Assembly (NCBI GenBank): GCA_038065175.1
Contig: JBBTRN010000042.1
Span: forward strand, 1-11,119
Source of the DNA: JBBTRN01 sp038065175
GTDB lineage: Bacteria > Patescibacteriota > Doudnabacteria > UBA920
DNA: 11,119 nt
Direction of reading: 5' to 3'
Shown: positions 1 to 4,933 of the stretch, in pieces
Position numbering within the stretch: position 1 is the stretch's first letter
Layout: every line of letters begins with the position of its first letter
Notes under the pieces: model-generated
What the model was told of the DNA's origin: nothing
Database searches by the model: none
The model's input: only the letters and a program-made list of their open reading frames with translations
Position numbers and translations under genes: made by a program

Positions 1-174
1 TTGCATTGGTTGATAATATCAGCTTCAGACAACGAGGGTTTCGTAATTCAAAGTCAGACGACAGGTAACAAAAAAACGCTCATTCAGCAGCCTTTTTATA
101 TGCTACAATTAAATAATTGGGTAATATTGAGTGATCTACTTCAAACTAAGTTATCAACCGTTGACAATTGGTGA
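1..174 (+). CDS. possible C-terminal tail of an upstream gene (partial, unrecognised)
   Basis: Frame 1 is open from the first base to a TGA at 172-174, giving 57 codons without a start inside the window. The translation has mixed, protein-like composition (it begins LHWLIISASDNEGF and ends KLSTVDNW), but I recognise no family or motif. An open run of this length in AT-rich DNA is only mildly unlikely by chance, and frame 3 is also open for 23 codons at the start. If real, the gene ends on top of the -35 element of the R-M promoter and runs in the same direction. It may equally be noncoding or a gene remnant. Confidence 0.3.
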   Translation: MHWLIISASDNEGFVIQSQTTGNKKTLIQQPFYMLQLNNWVILSDLLQTKLSTVDNW

Positions 175-189
175 ATGATTGTATACTAT
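161..189 (+). promoter_or_regulatory. sigma70-type promoter of the R-M operon
   Basis: A perfect -35 TTGACA (161-166) is followed after 17 nt by TACTAT (184-189), with an alternative TATACT at 182-187. Transcription would begin near 196, about 23 nt before the ATG at 219. Initiation there would leave out the TTG (168) and GTG (171) codons that could extend the methyltransferase, which supports the ATG at 219 as the real start. An inverted repeat CAATTA-AA-TAATTG (106-119) lies upstream, and AATTGG recurs at 115-120 and 166-171. Whether these bind a regulator is unknown, and no controller-protein gene is visible in the window. Confidence 0.6.
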
Positions 190-218
190 ACAGAAGTTAT
201 AAAAAAAAGCTAAAATAT

Positions 219-1259
219 ATGACGAAACAAAAATATTCAATAGTTTCTTTATTTACTGGTTGTGGTGGCCTTGACCTAGGTTTTACCGGAGAGTTTAGTT
301 TTTTGGATAAAAAATATTCTAAAAGGAATTTTGAAATAAAATGGGCTAACGACATGGACGAGCCCGCGTGCGAAACATTTAGAAAATATTTTAAACACGA
401 AATAATTTGCGGTGACATCACTGAAATTTTAAAAAACAAACATTCAGGCAGTTTGTTTGACAGGTCTTTGCCTGATCAGGCTGATGTGGTTTTGGGAGGA
501 TTCCCTTGCCAAGATTTTAGTCATGCCGGTAAGAGAGAAGGCTTTGAGGGCAAAAGAGGCACTTTATACAGGAGTATGATGGAAGTCGTAAAGAGAACTA
601 AGCCATTGATTTTTGTCGCTGAAAATGTTAAAGGTCTTTTGACCATGAACCAAGGCGGCGCTATTAAAACAATAGCCAAAGATTTTGAATCTTTGGGTTA
701 TCACGTTAGGTATAAACTTCTTTTAGCCGCGAATTATGGAGTGCCCCAAATGAGAGAGAGAGTTATTATTGTAGGAACTAGAAAAGATGTTTTGCCGCCT
801 TTTGAACACCCGGAACCTATTTTGACTCGAGATAATTGGGTAACGTTAAAAAACGCCATTGGTGATTTAGAAAAAATTAAAGAAGGCGGAGCGCCTAATC
901 ATTTTTGGTCTAAGGCTAAAAAAAATAAAGGGCAAGGTAACAACCTTGTTTCCTCCGATAAGCCAGGCCCGACAATGCGAACTGAACACCACGGAAATAT
1001 AGAGTATCATTGGAATGGAAAAAGAAGATTATCAGCCAGAGAGGCCGCGAGAATTCAATCGTTCCCCGACGATTTTGTGTTTTTACCATCAACCTCAAGC
1101 GCTTATAAACAAATTGGTAACGCGGTGCCGCCGGTCTTAGCTTGGCATATTGCTAAATCTATTGAAATTTTTTTGGATAAAAATTTAAGCAAAACCAATT
1201 ATGATTTACGTTCAGAACCAAGCTATAACAGCGGAAGAATTCGAGCAATTGCTAAGTAA
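219..1259 (+). CDS. DNA (cytosine-5-)-methyltransferase of a type II R-M system
   Basis: Transfers a methyl group from S-adenosylmethionine to C5 of cytosine, protecting host DNA from the partner nuclease. In this 346-aa reading (start 219) the family motifs appear in order: motif I SLFTGCGGLDLGF (about residues 10-22), motif IV GGFPCQDFSHAG with catalytic Cys97, motif VI ENV (135-137), motif VIII QMRERV (177-182), motif IX RRLSAREAARIQSFPDDF (269-286) and motif X YKQIGNAVPP (296-305). The target-recognition region between VIII and IX is short, about 85 residues, as in single-specificity type II enzymes. The start at 219 is preferred because the upstream TTG lies inside the promoter and homologues begin shortly before motif I. 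No Shine-Dalgarno is evident. The last 59 nt overlap the next gene in another frame. The target sequence cannot be read from the protein. Confidence 0.95.
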   Translation: MTKQKYSIVSLFTGCGGLDLGFTGEFSFLDKKYSKRNFEIKWANDMDEPACETFRKYFKHEIICGDITEILKNKHSGSLFDRSLPDQADVVLGGFPCQDFSHAGKREGFEGKRGTLYRSMMEVVKRTKPLIFVAENVKGLLTMNQGGAIKTIAKDFESLGYHVRYKLLLAANYGVPQMRERVIIVGTRKDVLPPFEHPEPILTRDNWVTLKNAIGDLEKIKEGGAPNHFWSKAKKNKGQGNNLVSSDKPGPTMRTEHHGNIEYHWNGKRRLSAREAARIQSFPDDFVFLPSTSSAYKQIGNAVPPVLAWHIAKSIEIFLDKNLSKTNYDLRSEPSYNSGRIRAIAK

Positions 1260-2256
1260 AACAAAATCCTATTGTCTTAAACGCATTAGTGAACAAAGCT
1301 TAAAAGGCATGCAAGGCGTGCCTTTTGAGAATTTGGTTTTTCAACAAATGTCAGCCGCCGCCATTGGCACTAAGTTTGAAAATGAAATAGAACAAACGGG
1401 TCCTCAAACTTTTCCGGACATTATTGCTAAAAAATACTACGGGGCGGAAGTAAAAGTTACTACGGACGATAAATGGATGTCTACCGGCAATAGCGTTTTA
1501 GAAACCACCAGACGAGAGGACATTGAAAGAATATATATGTTTTTTGGGAAGTTCGGGGGCAATCCCGACATAAAATATCGTCTTTACCAAGACTGTCTTT
1601 TTGATATCGGAGTGACTCATTCGCCACGTTATAAAATTGACATGAATTTAGTTAAAGGACAATCTATATTCGATAAAATAGGAATTGGCTACGACACGCT
1701 CCGTAAAGATCCTGACTCAATTCAAAAAATAAAAAATTATTACAGAACCCAACTAAAAGAAGGCGAGGAACTCTGGTGGATTGACCCAAAAGACGCGGAT
1801 ACTGTAAATATAAAAATAACTCCTTTTCGAAACTTAGACCCTGCCATAAAAAGTAAATTTCTTACGGAAGCGATGATTTTATTTCCGGAGATATTTATTC
1901 TAAAAAAATCTAAACTCAAAAAATACGAGCGAGCGGCGGCCTATTTAATCACAAAATATAACTCCTTTAACGCGAGCTTTAGAGATGTATTCTCGGCCGG
2001 AGGCAGGCAAAAACTTACGGTAAAAGGCAAAAGGTTGAGTAATATCCCTAAAATTTTACACGAGCTTTACGTAAATTCTTCGGCCATTAAAACAAAAATT
2101 GAATTGATTCCAAAAGAAGACCTTTTATACTACTGGGGTTTAAAAACAATAGACAGTCCAAGATTAGACGTTTGGAAAAAACTATTGGACGCTAATTGTG
2201 ATTGGAAAAAACCTAATATTAAACCCTCTGATATTTTTGAAGCCGGACTAGAATGA
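1201..2256 (+). CDS. PD-(D/E)XK type II restriction endonuclease
   Basis: A 351-aa protein placed directly after the methyltransferase and probably the cutting half of the R-M pair. I do not recognise the exact family. A PD-(D/E)XK core is visible: an N-terminal helix with PFENLVFQQM (Glu43), then FPDIIAKKYYGAEVKVT, giving Asp73, Glu83 and Lys85 with the usual spacing. This is followed by a conserved-looking TGNSVLETTRREDIERIYMFFGKFGG segment (about 95-120). The C-terminal half (about 150-351) is lysine-rich with no motif I can name and may hold the DNA-recognition part. The ATG at 1201 gives a 59-nt overlap with the methyltransferase; a start at Met37 (1309) would remove it but would bring the N-terminus close to Glu43. 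The gene ends in ATGA, coupling it to the next gene. Recognition sequence and cleavage type are unknown. Confidence 0.8.
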   Translation: MIYVQNQAITAEEFEQLLSKTKSYCLKRISEQSLKGMQGVPFENLVFQQMSAAAIGTKFENEIEQTGPQTFPDIIAKKYYGAEVKVTTDDKWMSTGNSVLETTRREDIERIYMFFGKFGGNPDIKYRLYQDCLFDIGVTHSPRYKIDMNLVKGQSIFDKIGIGYDTLRKDPDSIQKIKNYYRTQLKEGEELWWIDPKDADTVNIKITPFRNLDPAIKSKFLTEAMILFPEIFILKKSKLKKYERAAAYLITKYNSFNASFRDVFSAGGRQKLTVKGKRLSNIPKILHELYVNSSAIKTKIELIPKEDLLYYWGLKTIDSPRLDVWKKLLDANCDWKKPNIKPSDIFEAGLE

Positions 2257-2711
2257 GGACAAGGATCAGAAATTACTCCGGCCGTAACTTTAAGAAAAAA
2301 CTGAGCCGTGACAAACTAACAAAAAAACTTCGGTCAGGCTTAATGTCCAAAATTCGTTCAAAGGAAACAAAATTTGAACGAGAATTTATTCTTCGTTTAA
2401 AAAAATCGACTCGTAAAAAATTTAAAGTAAACGTTACATCAATAAAAGGCAAGCCGGATATTGTTTTTGAAAAACATAAGGTTTGTGTATTTTTAGACAG
2501 CGATTTTTGGCATGGCTGGCAATACCCACGTTGGAAACATTTACTCAAAGATGATTTTTGGCGAGAAAAAATAAAAAATAACCGAAACAGGGACAAGAAA
2601 ACCACGCTTTATTTAAAAAAGCATGGCTGGACTGTTGTAAGAATATGGGGGCACCAATTAAATGCGAATTTAAATACAACTATCAATAAAATAGTTAGCT
2701 TTTTATACTAA
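2253..2711 (+). CDS. vsr: Vsr-type (very short patch repair-like) endonuclease
   Basis: Vsr nicks 5' of the T in T:G mismatches that arise when 5-methylcytosine deaminates, and such genes often accompany C5-methyltransferases. This 152-aa protein has the family layout: MSKIRSKETKFERE (about 31-44) with Glu42, GKPDIVF with catalytic-type Asp69, FWH (85-87) corresponding to Trp68-His69 of the E. coli enzyme, KIKNNRNRD (106-114) and GWTVVRIW (125-132). The structural zinc ligands of E. coli Vsr (Cys66, His71, Cys73, Cys117) are not conserved; the matching GCFWHHH segment reads SDFWHGW. The basic N-terminus (1-30) is longer than usual. It overlaps the endonuclease gene by ATGA (2253-2256) and precedes the next gene by 3 nt, so it is translated with the R-M genes. 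It could instead act as an accessory nicking or restriction enzyme. Confidence 0.85.
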   Translation: MRTRIRNYSGRNFKKKLSRDKLTKKLRSGLMSKIRSKETKFEREFILRLKKSTRKKFKVNVTSIKGKPDIVFEKHKVCVFLDSDFWHGWQYPRWKHLLKDDFWREKIKNNRNRDKKTTLYLKKHGWTVVRIWGHQLNANLNTTINKIVSFLY

Positions 2712-2714
2712 AAT

Positions 2715-3689
2715 ATGTCAAACAGGCATTCACTTAAAATTGGGCTTATATCCAAAGCAAGGGAAGCGATGTTGTCAGCTGTCCAAGCTTTTAATAATCC
2801 CTTAGCCACTTTTAAAACAGAAACTTTTATAGTTTTATCCAATATCGCATGGACTTACTTAATCCATTCATATTTCAAACAAAAGAAGATCGATTATAGG
2901 TATATCAACGAAAGAAACTTGGGTGGAAAAAGGAAATATTTAAGGAATAAAGACGGTAGCTTTAGATATTGGGATTTGGCAGAATGCTTAGGCCATGCTG
3001 TCTGTCCTGTCGACGAGGCAACGAAACAAAACATTATTTTCTTAATAGGTTTAAGGAATCAGATTGAGCACCAAAAACCCGCTGGACTAGACTCGTATAT
3101 GTCAGCACGTTACCAAGCCTGCGCTTTAAACTTCAACTATTATATTAAAAAATTGCATGGGGAAAAATTTGGACTTGATGAGCATATGGCCTTAAGCTTG
3201 CAGTTTGCGGAACTTGACTATAGCCAAGCCGATATTGTTAAAAATAAAGAAAAATTTATTCCCACAAATATAAAAAGCTATGTTGCTGAATTTGATAGTA
3301 AATTAACAAACGATCAATTAAGCGACGAAAGGTTTGCCTACCGCCTGCTTTTTACGAAAGTATTGACTAATAGGAGCGGCCAAGCTGACAGGGTCATTGA
3401 ATTTATTGATCCAGATTCGGAATTAGCAAAAACAATATCCAAAGAATTTTGGGTAAAAAAAGAAACTGAAAAAGAAAAATTTAGGGTCAAGGACTTATTA
3501 AAGAAAGTCCATGAGGCCGGGTTCACTAATTTTGGTGTCTACCAGCATACTCAATTATGGCAAAAAGAGAAAGCAAAAGACCCAAACAAAGGTTTTGGGA
3601 CATTTGTTACCGAACATTGGTATTGGTATCAAAAATGGATTGATTATATTATTGCGTCATTAAAAGCAAATGCTGATGGTAAAAAGTAA
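2715..3689 (+). CDS. DUF3644 family protein with HEPN-like RxxxxH motif
   Basis: A 324-aa protein starting 3 nt after vsr, the last gene of the operon. The N-terminal third resembles DUF3644: KAREAMLSAVQAFNNP (about 14-29), KTETFIVLSNIAWTYLIHSYF (34-54), DGSFRYWDLAECLGHAV (80-96) and IIFLIGLRNQIEHQ (107-120). The last segment contains Arg114-x4-His119, the pattern used as the active site in HEPN ribonucleases, within a helical context. The C-terminal part (about 180-324) is charged and ends in a region rich in Trp and Tyr (HWYWYQKWIDYII, about 301-313); it has no motif I can name. No signal peptide or membrane segment is seen. The biochemical function of DUF3644 is not established to my knowledge. 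Location in an R-M operon suggests a defence role, possibly an RNase or target-binding effector; this is inference. Confidence 0.75.
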   Translation: MSNRHSLKIGLISKAREAMLSAVQAFNNPLATFKTETFIVLSNIAWTYLIHSYFKQKKIDYRYINERNLGGKRKYLRNKDGSFRYWDLAECLGHAVCPVDEATKQNIIFLIGLRNQIEHQKPAGLDSYMSARYQACALNFNYYIKKLHGEKFGLDEHMALSLQFAELDYSQADIVKNKEKFIPTNIKSYVAEFDSKLTNDQLSDERFAYRLLFTKVLTNRSGQADRVIEFIDPDSELAKTISKEFWVKKETEKEKFRVKDLLKKVHEAGFTNFGVYQHTQLWQKEKAKDPNKGFGTFVTEHWYWYQKWIDYIIASLKANADGKK

Positions 3690-4002
3690 TTACTCGCCGT
3701 TTATGTTTATATCCCTAGATGTGATCAGCAACTACACACAATCATGCAGCAACATTAGCCGTTTCTAGTTCTTTCACCCACGGATACCAACGCCAAACGT
3801 AGTCCCAGATTTGGTTTAACTCGGAAGCTATGCTGTCCACCAGGTGATTGGTGGATACGAATCAGTCGTAGAGGCTCTAACAAAAGCTATTGAAAGGGAA
3901 ATTCTTTCCAAAAAAACGTCTCTTCTCCCCGAGGATTCGCCCTAAGGCGAATCCTCGGAAACCATTCTTTTATTTAAAAAACTTTTACTTCCTGTTACTA
4001 AA
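3690..4002. other. gene-free stretch with two decayed-looking reading frames
   Basis: About 310 bases after the R-M operon without an intact gene. On the - strand a 39-codon frame without a normal start (3742-3861) ends in TGA and reads DSIASELNQIWDYVWRWYPW, which looks protein-like. On the + strand a 41-codon frame (3820-3945) reads AVHQVIGGYESVVEALTKAI and ends at a TAA in the loop of the hairpin at 3929-3958. The two overlap on opposite strands, so at most one is likely genuine, and neither has a proper start. A small hairpin TCCACCA-6 nt-TGGTGGA spans 3836-3855. The rest is AT-rich sequence in which I see nothing. The stretch may be debris left by gene loss at the edge of the R-M island. 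Confidence 0.4.
3929..3958 (+). terminator. 13-bp perfect hairpin, possible end of the R-M operon transcript
   Basis: CCGAGGATTCGCC (3929-3941), loop CTAA, GGCGAATCCTCGG (3946-3958): a perfect GC-rich 13-bp stem about 240 nt after the DUF3644 stop codon. No clean T-run follows on the + strand (the next bases are AAACCATTCTTTTATTT), so it is a weak intrinsic terminator and could instead be a repeat-type palindrome. The 11 nt ATCCTCGGAAA at 3951-3961 recurs inside the MITE-like element at 4441-4451. Confidence 0.45.
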
Positions 4003-4027
4003 AATAAGGCCTATTTTAGGCCTTATT
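4003..4027 (-). terminator. bidirectional intrinsic terminator (TA operon end)
   Basis: AATAAGGCCTA (4003-4013), loop TTT, TAGGCCTTATT (4017-4027): a perfect 11-bp stem. Read on the - strand, the stem is followed by further T residues (TTATTTTTAG), a good intrinsic terminator 9 bp after the stop codon of the PIN gene. On the + strand ATATTTC follows, so it may also stop any readthrough from the R-M operon. It separates the two convergent units. Confidence 0.75.
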
Positions 4028-4319
4028 ATATTTCACTAGCTATAAAAACTAAACCGATGATGTTTTTGTAAGACTTTAAAATCTTTTCTGTCAAAAGTCA
4101 AAAGTTTGTTTATGCCTTCGGCTTCCATACAAGCCAGAATACTACAATCAACAAAGCTGATATTTTTTTGCTTAGTTCCCTTAAAAACCTTCCAGGTAGC
4201 TTGCTGTAATTCAAAAGTTATATGCATTATGGTAAGCCGAGAATCGTTTAACAGCTTTTCTCCGGTGTTCAACGCCAACTGCCTGCCTCGTTTTTGTGAC
4301 AAAACGCTTACCGTTTCTA

Positions 4320-4506
4320 AACAGGACTTACGGGATTGCCGTCATTGGGTGGGCAAAGCCCGACCCCAGACGGCATTTGGCCAATTTCTTCGTTAAAATG
4401 CTGCGGTTTTGTTCTCCGTAGTCCGACTACGGCTCTCAAAATCCTCGGAAAATGCCTCCCTGCCTGCCGGCAGGCAGGGAACTTGGCTCAAACCCGTAAG
4501 TCCTGG
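4320..4506. mobile_element. MITE-like element with 13-bp terminal inverted repeats
   Basis: A 187-bp noncoding element inserted in the PIN gene. Its ends carry CAGGACTTACGGG (4322-4334) and the exact reverse complement CCCGTAAGTCCTG (4493-4505). TA dinucleotides flank it (4318-4319 and 4507-4508), consistent with TA target duplication as made by Tc1/mariner/IS630-type transposases. Removing the element and one TA restores the PIN frame. Inside are TGCCGTC (4337-4343) paired with GACGGCA (4369-4375) enclosing GGGC-AAA-GCCC, a 7-bp hairpin CCGTAGT-CCG-ACTACGG (4416-4432), and a perfect 24-bp palindrome (4457-4480). There is no transposase gene, so it must have been moved in trans. The assignment to a transposase family is inference from the TA and the inverted repeats. 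Confidence 0.8.
4457..4480. repeat. perfect 24-bp GC-rich palindrome inside the MITE-like element
   Basis: TCCCTGCCTGCC (4457-4468) is followed directly by its exact reverse complement GGCAGGCAGGGA (4469-4480). It can form a cruciform or a strong RNA hairpin. The tetranucleotide CTGC is repeated within each arm. From memory, palindromes of this type recur in Patescibacteria genomes, but I cannot check that here. Confidence 0.9.
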
Positions 4507-4639
4507 TATAAAAATAAAATTTGAAATTACCAATTGTTGCTCCTCTATATCTAAAATTCGGCCAATCTCTAAGGCTTTTAAATATTGCGCGTCCCCGTCG
4601 TTAAACAGAGCAACAAAATAACTGGAGTCAGCAAAAGCT

Positions 4640-4897
4640 TTATTTCTTACCTCCATAAAGATACTCGTCAAGATTAGTACTTAAATCAGAGGGGCCTTTT
4701 GGCCCAAGCTTGTTAATTCGGAGAGCTGCTTCAACCCAGCCTTCATTTTTTGGTTGCTTTTTTTTTGGCACAACGTTAAAAAGTTTGTCCTGCAATATCG
4801 TACGAATAATGGCAGATAAGGTAGTATTGCGGGTTTGCGCCTCCCGTTTTAAAGCCATTCGCTGGCTATGGGGTAAATAAATTTGTGTTCGGTTCAT
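4640..4897 (-). CDS. ribbon-helix-helix antitoxin (VapB-like)
   Basis: An 85-aa protein from ATG 4897: the beta-strand NRTQIYLP (2-9) and helices SQRMALKREAQTRNTTLSAI (11-30) fit an N-terminal ribbon-helix-helix DNA-binding fold. A basic linker KKKQPK and a C-terminal tail (about 50-85) that would bind the toxin follow. A longer reading from 4933 is possible but would start at the -35 element, so 4897 is chosen. That start lies just after the predicted -10, so the mRNA is probably leaderless or nearly so. The gene overlaps the PIN toxin start, the classic order for a type II toxin-antitoxin operon. It would bind and neutralise the PIN RNase and repress its own promoter. Since the toxin is interrupted, the antitoxin now stands without an evident partner. 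Confidence 0.8.
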   Translation of the reverse strand: MNRTQIYLPHSQRMALKREAQTRNTTLSAIIRTILQDKLFNVVPKKKQPKNEGWVEAALRINKLGPKGPSDLSTNLDEYLYGGKK

Positions 4898-4905
4898 ACA
4901 TTTAT

Positions 4906-4933
4906 ATTCTACATCGTGATGTATACATGTCAA
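4906..4933 (-). promoter_or_regulatory. toxin-antitoxin promoter with operator palindromes in the spacer
   Basis: On the - strand, TTGACA (4933-4928), a 16-nt spacer and TAGAAT (4911-4906). The spacer and -10 are covered by two overlapping palindromes: TACATC-GT-GATGTA (4910-4923) and ATGTATACAT (4919-4928). Ribbon-helix-helix antitoxins commonly autoregulate through such short inverted repeats, so this is a probable operator. The promoter overlaps the last codons of the aminotransferase gene, letting the TA pair be expressed apart from it. Confidence 0.7.

Larger units (their letters stand above)
4036..4656 (-). pseudogene. PIN-domain (VapC-like) toxin interrupted by a MITE-like element
   Basis: PIN toxins are Mg-dependent ribonucleases. 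Here the reading frame is cut by the element at 4320-4506. The N-terminal part (from ATG 4656) reads FADSSYFVALFNDGDAQYLK, with the first acidic residue of the PIN site. The C-terminal part reads TVSVLSQKRGRQLA, then SFVDCSILACMEAEGI with the third acid and LLTFDRKDF with a later Asp. The element adds 189 bp including the TA duplication, so both parts stay in the same frame, but it brings in-frame TAA (4393-4395) and TGA stops. Excising it in silico joins NFIF to IETVSVLSQ, restoring the conserved Glu and a protein of about 143 aa. The start overlaps the antitoxin stop by 17 nt; a TTG at 4671 is an alternative. The toxin is presumably inactive as sequenced. Confidence 0.85.

Noticed and set aside
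168..218. TTG-initiated N-terminal extension of the methyltransferase
   Set aside because: It overlaps the -35/-10 promoter elements, adds residues not expected before motif I, and an ATG is available at 219.
4320..4506. UGA read as an amino acid, allowing readthrough of the element
   Set aside because: The element also has an in-frame TAA, and TGA ends the restriction endonuclease and aminotransferase genes here, so standard stops are in use.
4106..4621. Overlapping + strand frames across the PIN gene and the element
   Set aside because: They are opposite strand readings of PIN codons and of hairpin DNA; the Leu-Pro-Ala-Gly-Arg-Gln pattern simply translates the 24-bp palindrome.
4393..4656. 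N-terminal PIN fragment as an independent functional protein with the element-encoded tail
   Set aside because: The tail is translated repeat DNA, and most catalytic PIN residues lie beyond the stop codon; a broken gene is the simpler reading.
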